49,533 nt of DNA from Candidatus Dojkabacteria bacterium (GTDB taxonomy: Bacteria; Patescibacteria; Dojkabacteria; SC72). The notes under the pieces were generated by a model. That model made no database searches and was not told where the DNA came from. It saw only the letters and a list, made by a program, of their open reading frames with translations. The DNA lies in the NCBI GenBank assembly GCA_023229785.1, contig JALNYV010000013.1:1-49533 (forward strand), written 5' to 3'. Numbering within the stretch: position 1 is the stretch's first letter; the number at the start of each line of letters is the position of its first letter. Shown here piece after piece: positions 8,415 to 16,454 of the stretch. A program made the translations under genes and the position numbers.

Positions 8415-9209
8415 ATGAAAATACTAATAATTGCGGGTCATCAAAATGTTCAATATAATTCTATTACTTCACTTCACGGAAATACAGGTACTCTCGGAGA
8501 ACTTGAAATAAACATTAGGATTGCCAGCAGACTATCTTCGCTTTTAAGAGAAAAGGGGTTTGAAGTTGTGCAGTCAGATGCAAATGCTAACGACAATCCA
8601 ACCATTACAGGTACAGATTTTAACCTAGCACTTGCATTACATTGTGATATGGATACCCCCAACAATAATGGTGGAGGGATGATAGCTTCAGGAGACCCAG
8701 CAGTTGATAGTTCTTGGCAAGAAAGTGCAAGAATAAGAGATGTAATTAAATCTATTTATTTTACCGAAACAAAAATAGTAGACAAAAACTATACGACACT
8801 CGGAATGACTAAGTATTATATGTGGCAGTATTTATCAAATAATACACCATGTGTACTAATTGAAATGGGACAGGCTAAAGACCCTCATGACTCGGTTTTA
8901 CTAGCCAATACTGATTTAATTGCAGGAGCATTAAGTAAATCTATATGTAAGGCTTTTAATGTCGTAGAACCTCCTGTAGTCAATCCAGAGCCACCTGTAA
9001 CACCAGAACCAGCAGTTGACCCATGTCAGTCACAAAATGAGGAAATTAGAAACTACAAATTAAGTCTAACTGGATATGCAGGAGAGAATACTAAATTAAA
9101 AAATTTACTAAATGAAGTAAATGCAATAGTTTTTGGCAAATGGACATGGGTTGGAGTTACAAACGGTTGGAAGAAAAGACTTTCTGATTTGAAAGAGTTA
9201 CTGGCCTGA
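8415..9209 (+). CDS. Endolysin: N-acetylmuramoyl-L-alanine amidase (Amidase_3)
   Basis: 264 residues. The catalytic domain (about 1-180) shows the zinc-ligand pattern of Amidase_3: IAGH near residue 8, GELEIN with Glu near 28, LALHCD and VLIEMG. It should cleave the amide between N-acetylmuramic acid and L-alanine. A Pro/Glu-rich linker (about 185-205) joins a C-terminal coiled region of about 55 residues, probably for wall binding. There is no signal peptide, so release depends on the holin-like neighbours. Its upstream sequence TGGTAAAATAAG also occurs before 22386. Confidence 0.85.
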   Translation: MKILIIAGHQNVQYNSITSLHGNTGTLGELEINIRIASRLSSLLREKGFEVVQSDANANDNPTITGTDFNLALALHCDMDTPNNNGGGMIASGDPAVDSSWQESARIRDVIKSIYFTETKIVDKNYTTLGMTKYYMWQYLSNNTPCVLIEMGQAKDPHDSVLLANTDLIAGALSKSICKAFNVVEPPVVNPEPPVTPEPAVDPCQSQNEEIRNYKLSLTGYAGENTKLKNLLNEVNAIVFGKWTWVGVTNGWKKRLSDLKELLA

Positions 9210-9239
9210 TAGGTAGCCGTCTCCTAAAAGGCGGTAACT

Positions 9240-9482
9240 ATGATAAGACGAAAACTAAAAAAGAATGAACCTGACCCACTTGAAATAAAATTAGAAAAAT
9301 GGTTTAAATGGTTGTGGAATGAGGTTATTTTAGTAGGTTTAAAGTTTGTTAAAAGAGAATATAAAAGGTATATGGAATGGTATTTTTTCTACAAGGCAGA
9401 TTCTAAAGGAGATAAAGCACTTCATATTATTGGTGTCTTAGTTGCTGATTTATTTATTTTAAGATTTTTTGGTGTAATATAA
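9240..9482 (+). CDS. Small protein with C-terminal membrane segment
   Basis: 80 residues. It has a basic N-terminus and an aromatic-rich middle (KWFKWLWNEVILV and YMEWYFFY), and ends in a hydrophobic helix (IIGVLVADLFILRFFGVI). It is in the lysis operon and is probably membrane-associated. Its Shine-Dalgarno AAAGG lies inside a small hairpin (CCG..CGG with CCT/AGG at about 9218-9234), so translation may be controlled. Confidence 0.6.
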   Translation: MIRRKLKKNEPDPLEIKLEKWFKWLWNEVILVGLKFVKREYKRYMEWYFFYKADSKGDKALHIIGVLVADLFILRFFGVI

Positions 9483-9504
9483 TTATGTTAGGAAGGAAAT
9501 AAAT

Positions 9505-9639
9505 ATGGGAATGAAAATTTGGACAACAGGAGTAACTTTAATATTAGCTAGTTCTTTATTAAAATTTGTACCAGTATCAGAAGTAGTTGGAGCAATCTTT
9601 TTAATAATTGGAACAATTTTAATTTGGCTTGATAAATGA
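9505..9639 (+). CDS. Very small holin-like protein, two membrane segments
   Basis: 44 residues with two hydrophobic helices separated by a short loop around KFVPVSE. It ends in LDK and its ATG (9505) follows AGGAAGG at a suitable distance. The stop overlaps the start of the 9636 gene (ATGA). Size, topology and place in the lysis operon fit a holin or holin partner. The assignment rests on topology alone. Confidence 0.65.
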   Translation: MGMKIWTTGVTLILASSLLKFVPVSEVVGAIFLIIGTILIWLDK

Positions 9640-9821
9640 AAGAAAGAGTGAACATAGTAGAATTGCCTACACAGTTAGTAGCAGAACTTATAGAGGCAAA
9701 GAAATTCGGTAAAACAGCCGAAATACTTGCCGAGGGAATGAAAAGAGTTAAAGAGGAAAAGAAGGGAGGCGATAAAGATGACAAAAATAACAATCAACGA
9801 AGTGTGGAAGAAACATCTTAG
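9636..9821 (+). CDS. Small charged helical protein, unknown
   Basis: 61 residues, helical N-terminal half and a very hydrophilic Lys/Asp/Asn tail. It is coupled to the preceding 44-residue membrane protein by an ATGA overlap. Its end overlaps the start of the 9778 gene by 44 bases in another frame. No family is recognised. Confidence 0.55.
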   Translation: MKERVNIVELPTQLVAELIEAKKFGKTAEILAEGMKRVKEEKKGGDKDDKNNNQRSVEETS

Positions 9822-9984
9822 AGTAGCTTGTTTCTTATTAGTTTCAGGATTACTTGGTTTTGGATTAGCTTATATTACAGACAAACCAGAATTAGGAATA
9901 ATCTTTGCACCAGTAATAAATTATTTACTATTCGCAATTAAAAATGAGACAGAAGGAACAGGTTTTGTAAAAGCAATTAAATAA
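9778..9984 (+). CDS. Small membrane protein, holin candidate
   Basis: 68 residues with two hydrophobic segments, RVACFLLVSGLLGFGLAYI and IIFAPVINYLLFAI. It has a good Shine-Dalgarno GGGAGG before ATG. Two membrane spans with a charged tail fit a class II holin. It ends the rightward lysis operon, 12 bases from the convergent leftward genes. Confidence 0.6.
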   Translation: MTKITINEVWKKHLRVACFLLVSGLLGFGLAYITDKPELGIIFAPVINYLLFAIKNETEGTGFVKAIK

Positions 9985-9995
9985 AGACTAGTAGA

Positions 9996-10208
9996 CTACA
10001 AAAAGTGCCACTCTCGCTTTCCTCCTGGGGAAAAAGCTTTCGAAATTTGTTTTAACTGATTCTTGGTAAATATCCTATATCCAGCCATGTTTCTAGGTGC
10101 AGTAAATCTACCTCTTTTCTCCCATGTAATGAGTGTTGTCCTACTAATACCTAATAGTTTACAGACATCTGCGGTTCCGTATTTATATAAATTTTTAATT
10201 ATTTCCAT
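9996..10208 (-). CDS. MerR-like helix-turn-helix protein
   Basis: 70 residues. TADVCKLLGISRTTLITWEK, then RGRF, PRNMAGYRIFTKNQL, is the classic MerR-type winged helix. There is no effector domain, so it is a minimal DNA binder such as a phage regulator or excisionase-type protein. It is the last gene of the long leftward early operon and overlaps 10195 by 14 bases. Confidence 0.75.
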   Translation of the reverse strand: MEIIKNLYKYGTADVCKLLGISRTTLITWEKRGRFTAPRNMAGYRIFTKNQLKQISKAFSPGGKREWHFL

Positions 10209-10488
10209 ATTTTTCCATCAATCTTCTAACAGCACTGTCGGTCAAGTAATCTTCTAAAAAACAAGCCGTTGCAAACATTGCCTGTGGCACATCAACAGTG
10301 TTTAATGTGCTATTAATGTACTCTCCATCATGTTTTATCCTTATCTGCAGTTTTTGTTTGTTGTCGGTGCGTAAATATTTCATTATCTTTCGTTCTAAAA
10401 ACTTAATCACTAATTCTGGAGACTTCCTTTGTGCTTTAAGGATTCTCCAATTTTCTCCTTCTTTTGGGACAGTAATTGTTATTATCAT
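10195..10488 (-). CDS. Small protein of unknown function
   Basis: 97 residues, basic, mixed alpha/beta, starting MIITITVPKEG. The C-terminal third is helical. It lies immediately after 10489 with no gap. No family is recognised. Confidence 0.55.
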   Translation of the reverse strand: MIITITVPKEGENWRILKAQRKSPELVIKFLERKIMKYLRTDNKQKLQIRIKHDGEYINSTLNTVDVPQAMFATACFLEDYLTDSAVRRLMEKYGNN

Positions 10489-11019
10489 TTATCTCCAAAC
10501 CATCTCACCGTTCTGGATGCCATAATGACCTCTACAAATTTCTAAAGTTGATGTATCTTTTAATTTCCACTTACCACATTCATCACACCTAATAACTTCT
10601 GGTGGGTTATCATCTAACCTTGGACTACCAACTGAAGGATATGCCTCATTTACTTGTTTTCTTAAAGTTTCAACACTCCAATCTTCATCATCAGCTTTTT
10701 CTAACCATGCTTCAGGTTGAGGTATCTTTTCTGCACTTACGGAAGAAAAATGACTCCATGATAACTTTTTGTATTTGTCTCTAATATGAGAAGGAAACCT
10801 CTTTGCTATGGTTCTATAGTTCATCAAAGTTTTCTTTTCATACCCACCAGCATAAGCGGCCTTTCCTAAAGCATCTTCTCCATAATCCTTTTCCACCCCC
10901 AAAGCTAAATCTCCAGCTGTCCATTGAGAATCATCTTTTACTTCCCTCGCATTTTGGAGTAAAGTAACGTATTCTTCCCATGACTTCTTGTAAGGTCTTT
11001 CTTCAATTATTTCATTCAT
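10489..11019 (-). CDS. Putative DNA-binding protein with C-terminal zinc finger
   Basis: 176 residues from the ATG at 11019; this start overlaps the upstream nuclease gene by eight bases, while a longer frame to 11058 would overlap it by more. The middle (YEKKTLMNYRTIAKRFP, LSWSHFSSVSA, DDEDWSVETLRKQV) resembles regulators in phages and actinobacteria that contain a ParB-like helical segment. The end carries CDECGKWKL plus a later Cys/His pair, a likely zinc finger. The role may be regulatory or in replication; this is inference. Confidence 0.6.
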   Translation of the reverse strand: MNEIIEERPYKKSWEEYVTLLQNAREVKDDSQWTAGDLALGVEKDYGEDALGKAAYAGGYEKKTLMNYRTIAKRFPSHIRDKYKKLSWSHFSSVSAEKIPQPEAWLEKADDEDWSVETLRKQVNEAYPSVGSPRLDDNPPEVIRCDECGKWKLKDTSTLEICRGHYGIQNGEMVWR

Positions 11020-11479
11020 AATAAGGAAACCATCTCTCAATAACGGTTGAGCTACCATTTCTTAATATTCTTTCTCTAGGAATTAAATATCCTTTATTTC
11101 TTTTACCGTCAGGGAACATTTGTCCCATATCTATGGTTTTTTTAACTTCCATGTCATTAACAATGTCTTTCAAAACAGACGTAGCCATTATGGAAACATA
11201 CTCCCAATCTACAATACAAAAATACTCTGCTTTTGTGCCTATAAATCCAGAGGGCTTTCCATCATGGGTTTCAAATTCTAGTGCATAGTTATTGGTTTGA
11301 TGTGCCATTCTATCTTCTTTTATTTCTACATTACCTCTAGAACTTACAATGTCATAGTCAGAATTATAACCTTCTGTTAATTCTGCTTTTTCGTCATAAT
11401 GTTTTCTCCACCAGAGAAGTATTTCTTGTTCTACCTTTCTAGCTTTCTCTATTTTACTTTCCCACGAATTTTGATTCAT
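11012..11479 (-). CDS. PD-(D/E)XK nuclease-like protein
   Basis: 155 residues. SDYDIVSSRGNVEIKED has the Asp...Glu-X-Lys spacing of a PD-(D/E)XK active site, preceded by an alpha-helix with Glu and followed by beta strands. Enzymes of this type process DNA ends or junctions in phages. It overlaps the 98-residue gene upstream by 26 bases and the zinc-finger gene downstream by eight. It is one of few recognisable DNA-metabolism genes in the window. Confidence 0.6.
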   Translation of the reverse strand: MNQNSWESKIEKARKVEQEILLWWRKHYDEKAELTEGYNSDYDIVSSRGNVEIKEDRMAHQTNNYALEFETHDGKPSGFIGTKAEYFCIVDWEYVSIMATSVLKDIVNDMEVKKTIDMGQMFPDGKRNKGYLIPRERILRNGSSTVIERWFPYYE

Positions 11480-11750
11480 AACACTCCTTTCTTATTTGAT
11501 TAATCTTTCTCATACACAGTTGGTGAAATTCTTCTATTGAGTATTTGTCTGTAGAACCAGCTAATATTTTAAAATTACCTTTCATTTTTCGTATCCACAC
11601 CATACTTTCTTTACCAGCAACTCTTTCATCTAACGAACCTTCTCCTTTTAAGTAACACTCTATATCTCTAAATGCCTCCAAGAATACATTTAAGGCTAAA
11701 AGGCTGTAAGGATTATTAACTCTTACAAAACTTTTAGAGTATTTGGGCAT
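11454..11750 (-). CDS. Small protein of unknown function
   Basis: 98 residues, helical, with a hydrophobic N-terminal helix (YSLLALNVFLEAFRD) and two Cys. It is translationally linked to the nuclease-like gene. No family is recognised. Confidence 0.55.
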   Translation of the reverse strand: MPKYSKSFVRVNNPYSLLALNVFLEAFRDIECYLKGEGSLDERVAGKESMVWIRKMKGNFKILAGSTDKYSIEEFHQLCMRKINQIRKECYESKFVGK

Positions 11751-11803
11751 ATTACTTTACAGCATTGTACAACTATTTCATAAGATAATAAATACTTCTT
11801 TTT

Positions 11804-11965
11804 TCATTTATTGTATAGTTTTACACAATTGTCTAAATCTTTTTGTTTCGTATCTTCTATTTCAAGTGCAATATATCTGGGTAATGTGCAATCGTCAGTA
11901 TTTGAATTTTTGGTTGATAATTGTCCATCACATCCGCACCAGTTACAATGTAAATACATTTTCAT
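11804..11965 (-). CDS. Short Cys-rich protein, possible zinc binder
   Basis: 53 residues, starting MKMYLHCNWCGCDG, with another Cys in NTDDC. Its ATG overlaps the stop of the 11962 gene (ATGA), the standard arrangement in this operon, which supports it as a real gene. About 50 bases separate it from the next gene. Function unknown. Confidence 0.6.
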   Translation of the reverse strand: MKMYLHCNWCGCDGQLSTKNSNTDDCTLPRYIALEIEDTKQKDLDNCVKLYNK

Positions 11966-12294
11966 TTTTCTTTGTTAGATAATTTATTAAGCAAATCTTT
12001 TCTAAAAATTAAATCAAATTCTTCAACATCTATTTTAGACCCTAGACTACCTTGAATAGTTACTGCACTATCCATTTTCTTTATTTCTTCAATTACCTCT
12101 TGTCTGGTTTGTGAGATGGTGGATTCTAACAACCTTTTTACTTTTGAGTGTAGAACTAATTTTATACTTTGTCCTGCCGAATAGGCATCACCAATAGTCA
12201 TCTTAACACCCCTATCCCTTAAGTCTTGAGATACTAAAGCCCATATAGACCTTTGAATATTGTCTAGCTCTTTATTTAGAGATTGAGTGTTCAT
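11962..12294 (-). CDS. Small protein of unknown function
   Basis: 110 residues, largely helical, charged C-terminal half. It is coupled to 12291 upstream and 11804 downstream through ATGA overlaps. No motif is recognised. Confidence 0.55.
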   Translation of the reverse strand: MNTQSLNKELDNIQRSIWALVSQDLRDRGVKMTIGDAYSAGQSIKLVLHSKVKRLLESTISQTRQEVIEEIKKMDSAVTIQGSLGSKIDVEEFDLIFRKDLLNKLSNKEK

Positions 12295-12437
12295 AGTTTA
12301 TTTAGTCTTTCTATAATCTCGTTAATTTTATCCTGATGAACTTTTGTTCTGGTTGTTTGTACTCTTATCCATTGTTCCATTGTTAGTCCATCAATTGGTT
12401 CAAAAACTATTTTTTTAATTTCTTTTATTTGGGTCAT
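12291..12437 (-). CDS. Short helical protein of unknown function
   Basis: 48 residues, amphipathic and charged, ending in EIIERLNKL. The stop overlaps the next ATG (ATGA). Only three bases separate it from the HNH gene at 12441. Confidence 0.55.
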   Translation of the reverse strand: MTQIKEIKKIVFEPIDGLTMEQWIRVQTTRTKVHQDKINEIIERLNKL

Positions 12438-12440
12438 AGG

Positions 12441-12917
12441 TTAGATTTGGTTATATAAAAATAATTCGCCTCGGTCTGCTATTCGGTGATGTGGTCTACA
12501 AAGCCAAATTACATCTAATGCCTTACTATAATCTGTATGATGGGCTTCTGATAAAAAGTTTCCACACTTTTCGCAGGCAAATTTTGCAATCTTACCAGTT
12601 TTAACAGCATATCTTAGTTTAGTCCTAGCACTCAATTTTTCAGGGTACTTTTTGTGCATATTTTTGGTATTTTTATCCGTAACAACTTTCCCCTTAAGGG
12701 TTGATTGATAAACTCTTACAGAGTGCAAATGCTTAATTTTGTTTTTATAAATCCAATTATTACTAGCTAATATGTTACATTTTTTGCAATCACTACGATA
12801 ACGATTTACTAATCTATTGAAGTAAAATTCGTCTAATAGCTTTTCTTGTTTACAAGTTCCACACTTCTTTCTTCCTTTCAGCTCGTCAATGTCTTTAACA
12901 GATTTAATTGATTTCAT
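12441..12917 (-). CDS. HNH homing endonuclease with N-terminal zinc ribbon
   Basis: 158 residues. The N-terminus has a zinc ribbon (CGTCKQEKLLDEFYF, then CKKC). The C-terminal domain contains ACEKCGN, EAHHTDYSKAL and LCRPHH, a typical phage HNH nuclease. It sits between small early genes with a four-base overlap, as a freestanding mobile endonuclease would. It probably cuts phages lacking it at this locus. I see no intron around it. Confidence 0.85.
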   Translation of the reverse strand: MKSIKSVKDIDELKGRKKCGTCKQEKLLDEFYFNRLVNRYRSDCKKCNILASNNWIYKNKIKHLHSVRVYQSTLKGKVVTDKNTKNMHKKYPEKLSARTKLRYAVKTGKIAKFACEKCGNFLSEAHHTDYSKALDVIWLCRPHHRIADRGELFLYNQI

Positions 12918-13336
12918 TTTAGTTTATTATTTAAGTAATCTATAACTTCATTAAGTTTTCCCAATATCTCCCATGTATCTTGTAGGTCAGTTCCCCTATC
13001 CTTTCTTTTCATAAAATCAAAATTTAATCTCCTGATTTTTTGTTTTACGGTCGGAATCTTCAACAAAGGTTCAACAAATTGTGCACAAATACAAAGAGAA
13101 CAATCTTCGGTATGTAAGTTATGACTATCTCTGGTGTGCCCACAAATACATATCGTTTTATCTATAAGTGGGTCTTGTATTTCAAATTTAGGATAGCTCG
13201 TATTTTCTGGTTCAACTTGTAGATATTCAGGTATATCAATCCATCTTCGCATTTTTTCTTTACCAATTTTTACAGCTTGGTCAATATCTTTTAGAAAATA
13301 TCTAGCTAGTTCGTTTTTGTGTATTTGTATTTTCAT
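12914..13336 (-). CDS. Phage protein with CxCGH zinc motif
   Basis: 140 residues. The middle holds a compact Cys/His motif, CICGHTRDSH, followed by CSLCIC and a Phe. This motif is common in small phage and bacterial proteins and probably binds zinc. The N-terminal half has a helix and a Pro-rich segment; the C-terminus is helical. Its start lies immediately beside the right end of the TnpB element, so the element inserted just upstream of it. Confidence 0.6.
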   Translation of the reverse strand: MKIQIHKNELARYFLKDIDQAVKIGKEKMRRWIDIPEYLQVEPENTSYPKFEIQDPLIDKTICICGHTRDSHNLHTEDCSLCICAQFVEPLLKIPTVKQKIRRLNFDFMKRKDRGTDLQDTWEILGKLNEVIDYLNNKLK

Positions 13337-13440
13337 ATTATTTCTTTAGTGCTTTAGGAGATACTCTTGTAGGTTATACCTACATAAGGGCGGTATCCCG
13401 TTGCCCGTAGATAATCGGATATACCGACTACCCAGTGTTT
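13337..13440 (-). ncRNA. Candidate TnpB guide-RNA (omega RNA) scaffold and right end
   Basis: The 3' end of tnpB and the 90 bases after it fold into several stems: GTAG/CTAC with TCGG/CCGA (13407-13431), GGGC/GCCC (13388-13406) and a perfect TGTAGGT-TAT-ACCTACA hairpin (13368-13384). TnpB elements of the IS200/IS605 and IS607 groups encode their guide-RNA scaffold in this place, with the guide just beyond the right end. The exact 3' end and the guide cannot be fixed from one copy. Confidence 0.5.
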
Positions 13441-14486
13441 CCTCTCAATGCGATATTGATTGCACCAACTCTATCCGCATTGCTCTGATAGTTACATTGT
13501 CTACACTTGAACACGGCTTGTGTTCTTCTGTTACTACGAGAGCAATACTGACATTTGGGACAAGTTTTACTAGTTCCTCTAGGGTCTACATAAACAACTC
13601 TAATTCCCGCCAGTTTAGCTTTATATTCTATAAAATCAGCTAGTTGTCTAAAAGACCAACCTTTTATCATCTTTCTGGTCTTTTTATTAACTTTTAGTCT
13701 TTCTGATATTCCTGTTAATTTTTCAAGTGCGATACTTCTTTTATTCTTAATTGCCGTATTTACTATCTCTCTACTAATTTTATGATTCTCATTCGTTATC
13801 CAATTTGATTCTTTTCTTCTAATCTTTTTAAGGAACTTATAAACATTACCCTTATCTATATTCGGTTGAGACTTTTTTCTCATCTCCTGATATTTATTTT
13901 TCTTAAATCTATAAGGCTCACCATTAAAAAACCTTGTATTCTTACCATTCCAGTCACATATAACGGCGGTCTTGGCTATTCCTAAATCAACACCCATAAA
14001 TCTCTTGTAGTTTTTTTCTTTGTCCGTTTCAACTTCAACAAACAAATAAACAAACCACTCACCCTTAATCTTTTTGATAGAACTCTCTCCTATCTTTCCA
14101 ATTACTTCCTGTCCAGAAAATTCTAACCAAACTCTTCCAGCTCCGTCTCCAAATATAATACCCAAGAGATTGTTTTTAATTTTAATCTTGGCTACCGATA
14201 GATAAGTCTTTTTAAAGTAAGGACTGTCCGCTCTTCTCTTTTTAAGTCTCCTTACCATTGCTATTGCCCTACGACCAGCTATCTGTACTGATTCTCCGCC
14301 TATTTTAAACAATTCTTTGGCCTTGTAGTAGTTATCCCCACCAAGTTGTTTTATATTTGTGCTTTCCGTCTTTCTAATTATGTCAATCCAATAATTAGCA
14401 CATTTAGTTTGTCTTTCGGATAGGTCTATTAGTTTTTTATCCAACTCCCCATCAACTTTTATCTTTACAGGTATGGTTTTTACCAT
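13428..14486 (-). CDS. tnpB: TnpB RNA-guided nuclease, apparently intact
   Basis: 352 residues. The RuvC-like triad is present: Asp167 in GVDLGI, Glu255 in ALEKLTG and Asp338 in SNADRVGAINI. The zinc ribbon has CPKC at 309-312 and CRQC at 328-331. The N-terminal part is the usual OrfB helix/WED-type region. TnpB cuts DNA guided by the RNA encoded at its 3' end. No tnpA lies nearby, so it is either a solo element moved in trans or a domesticated nuclease. Unlike most genes here it does not overlap its neighbours, and about 60 bases of AT-rich sequence precede it. Confidence 0.9.
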   Translation of the reverse strand: MVKTIPVKIKVDGELDKKLIDLSERQTKCANYWIDIIRKTESTNIKQLGGDNYYKAKELFKIGGESVQIAGRRAIAMVRRLKKRRADSPYFKKTYLSVAKIKIKNNLLGIIFGDGAGRVWLEFSGQEVIGKIGESSIKKIKGEWFVYLFVEVETDKEKNYKRFMGVDLGIAKTAVICDWNGKNTRFFNGEPYRFKKNKYQEMRKKSQPNIDKGNVYKFLKKIRRKESNWITNENHKISREIVNTAIKNKRSIALEKLTGISERLKVNKKTRKMIKGWSFRQLADFIEYKAKLAGIRVVYVDPRGTSKTCPKCQYCSRSNRRTQAVFKCRQCNYQSNADRVGAINIALRGNTG

Positions 14487-14547
14487 AACTACATTATATA
14501 TAACTATATTTAAAAGTGCAACTACCTATTTATTTTTTGCATTTGCT

Positions 14548-14733
14548 TTAGATAATAGGTTTAGTGTTTTTACTTTTTTGCGTGTTGTTCAACTTAGGTA
14601 ATAAATCTAATCCAAACTTGTCTTTAATCCACCAAATAAGACCCATCTTAAAAGGCATTGGTGTTGTGTACATCAAGTCTTCTAACTCTTTAGGTGTAAA
14701 CTCAATACTGGTAAAGAGATTCTTAATTTTCAT
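14548..14733 (-). CDS. Small protein of unknown function
   Basis: 61 residues with an acidic, then aromatic middle (PFKMGLIWWIKDKFG) and a basic tail. It is coupled to 14730 by an ATGA overlap and is the gene upstream of the TnpB element. No family is recognised. Confidence 0.55.
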   Translation of the reverse strand: MKIKNLFTSIEFTPKELEDLMYTTPMPFKMGLIWWIKDKFGLDLLPKLNNTQKSKNTKPII

Positions 14734-15041
14734 TTTAGTATTTCTTTGATAACTGATTCAAATTCTTTAATTCCTTTATCAAATCCTATACACTCACATT
14801 CATTACCTTCATATCCGCAAACCTTACATTTCCAGTCGTCATTGGTGTTCTTATATAGTTTAATACCCTTCTCCATAATAGCCTTTAAAATAGACTGCTT
14901 GATTTGGGAAACTAATAAATCTTTTCTAACCAATACATCCCCTTCCCACTCTTGTTCAATATGTTCACTAACAACAATAAGTTCTTCGTGAAAGATATGC
15001 TTGTCTAATATTTTATTTAATTCTTTATCTAGTTTATTCAT
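14730..15041 (-). CDS. Small helical protein with Cys cluster
   Basis: 103 residues. An acidic helical N-terminal two thirds is followed by WKCKVCGYEGNECEC, a probable zinc site, and a final helix. Function unknown. Confidence 0.55.
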   Translation of the reverse strand: MNKLDKELNKILDKHIFHEELIVVSEHIEQEWEGDVLVRKDLLVSQIKQSILKAIMEKGIKLYKNTNDDWKCKVCGYEGNECECIGFDKGIKEFESVIKEILK

Positions 15042-15073
15042 ATTTTTTAATTACTTCCCTTTATATTAAGGAC

Positions 15074-15367
15074 TTAAAAGCACATCCAACAAATACCAAT
15101 TATTTTAGTTGTTGCTGTTAATAACTTGTTTCCACATCTTTTACATCGTGGATTTCTAACGTTATTAACTTCTATAAATTTAAATGGTCTTGGACTACAC
15201 TTTTTACAATTTTTCTTCTGAAAGTATCTATAACCCTCTACATATTTACCTGAGTATGTTCCGCCTGTAAGAGCGTTTCCAAAGAACTCTGGCTCTTTTA
15301 CTTTCTCCATTGCTGGTGTTTCGTATTTCCAGTCGTGTATTCCGATTGTATGTAATAATTTTTTCAT
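15074..15367 (-). CDS. Zinc-ribbon protein of unknown function
   Basis: 97 residues. The C-terminal half has CKKC, then CKRCGNKLL and CWMCF, which form one or two zinc ribbons. The N-terminus has a HDW-rich strand region. It is one of several zinc-ribbon proteins in this operon. Function unknown. Confidence 0.6.
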   Translation of the reverse strand: MKKLLHTIGIHDWKYETPAMEKVKEPEFFGNALTGGTYSGKYVEGYRYFQKKNCKKCSPRPFKFIEVNNVRNPRCKRCGNKLLTATTKIIGICWMCF

Positions 15368-15385
15368 ATGTCAAATTATGCTAAG

Positions 15386-15547
15386 TTACTCTTCTTTATC
15401 AATATAAGTAATGATAAAAACCTTCCCTTTTATTGTATCAATATATGTTTCATGACTAACTAGATTCTCTCCCTTTTTTAATTTATATCCTTTTACAAAA
15501 TATTCTAGGACATCTTTTAGTTCGTGTTCGTTTATTGTTCTTTTCAT
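15386..15547 (-). CDS. Short protein of unknown function
   Basis: 53 residues, charged, with a beta-strand C-terminus (KGKVFIITYID). It fills an otherwise empty stretch of the operon in the right direction. No clear overlap or motif supports it beyond length and composition. Confidence 0.5.
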   Translation of the reverse strand: MKRTINEHELKDVLEYFVKGYKLKKGENLVSHETYIDTIKGKVFIITYIDKEE

Positions 15548-15569
15548 ATTTTTATTTTGTACTACACTA

Positions 15570-15725
15570 TTATTTCTTTTTATCTAAAGGTTCTTCGTAC
15601 CAAGCAAATTGACAATCAAAGCACACTCTTTTTATTTGTCCTCCTAGAATTTCATGTTCCACATATTTAGTTGATATTTCTATTCCTCCGCACTTTGGAC
15701 ATTTAGTATTTTTGTTGTATATCAT
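15570..15725 (-). CDS. Short zinc-ribbon protein
   Basis: 51 residues. CPKCGG near the start and CFDCQF later form a rubredoxin-knuckle zinc ribbon. Its ATG overlaps the stop of 15722 (ATGA), which supports it as a real gene. Confidence 0.65.
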   Translation of the reverse strand: MIYNKNTKCPKCGGIEISTKYVEHEILGGQIKRVCFDCQFAWYEEPLDKKK

Positions 15726-15994
15726 TTCTTCCCCATTTCTATTATAAGTTGCTTACATTCTTTGAGAGCAACGTTATATCCTATTGTATAACCTGCCCCA
15801 GCTTCACTATGTGATTTTAAAGCTGCCTCCATTGTCATCTTCTTTGACATTCTTTCCAATAATTCCTTGATAAATAGAGTAATAATTTGCTCTGAGGCAT
15901 AATCCAAACCTTTATCAGTCCAATTAAGAGATTTTATGTTCTTTGGATTTCCTCCTCCACATATTATCTTTTTTATTTTTTCTTTAGTTTTCAT
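15722..15994 (-). CDS. Small helical protein of unknown function
   Basis: 90 residues. An acidic/basic helical protein with a Gly-rich patch (ICGGGNP) and an AGAGYTIGYNVALKECK segment that resembles part of the 6627 product. Coupled to both neighbours by four-base overlaps. Confidence 0.55.
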   Translation of the reverse strand: MKTKEKIKKIICGGGNPKNIKSLNWTDKGLDYASEQIITLFIKELLERMSKKMTMEAALKSHSEAGAGYTIGYNVALKECKQLIIEMGKK

Positions 15995-16254
15995 TTCTTT
16001 TTATCTTTCTTTAACTGTAAATCTCGCATTTTATTCAACATTCTTTGTATTTGCCAAACACTTTTAAGTGTATATGTCTTCTGAATAAACGGAAATTTCC
16101 AAGTTAATTTATAACCAGTAAAAATAGGTATTTTGACTTCTAGCAACCCATTACCATAAAAATCTAGTTCACCTGTTTGTTTCCAAATCTTCTTACAAGA
16201 CTTATTGAAACACTCTTCACGGTGTAGGTTGTACAGGTAATTATGTTTATTCAT
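15991..16254 (-). CDS. Small protein of unknown function
   Basis: 87 residues, with Cys near the N-terminus (HREECFNKSCKK), beta strands in the middle and a basic helical tail. ATGA overlaps on both sides. No family is recognised. Confidence 0.55.
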   Translation of the reverse strand: MNKHNYLYNLHREECFNKSCKKIWKQTGELDFYGNGLLEVKIPIFTGYKLTWKFPFIQKTYTLKSVWQIQRMLNKMRDLQLKKDKKK

Positions 16255-16454
16255 TTTTTTCCACTCCTTTTAAAATGTCGTTTTTGATTCTCTGGTATTC
16301 TCATAGGTATAGCTGGTTTAGTAGGTGTAGATGTAAAAGGTCTTGTTTCTGGTTGCATACTAACTAAATAGTCTTGTATTTGTTTAGGCGTAACATTCCT
16401 ACCTTCATTACTTATAAGTATTCCTGATATGACTTGTTGTATTCTATCTTTCAT
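16251..16454 (-). CDS. Small protein of unknown function
   Basis: 67 residues. A helical N-terminus is followed by a Pro/Thr-rich linker and a basic tail ([10 protein letters not shown]). It overlaps the HNH gene 16444 by 11 bases. Function unknown. Confidence 0.5.
   Translation of the reverse strand: MKDRIQQVISGILISNEGRNVTPKQIQDYLVSMQPETRPFTSTPTKPAIPMRIPENQKRHFKRSGKK

Noticed and set aside
12914..13336. HNH endonuclease in the 140-residue protein beside TnpB
   Set aside because: It has Cys/His pairs but no HNH core (no DH...N...H pattern); a generic zinc motif is the safer call.
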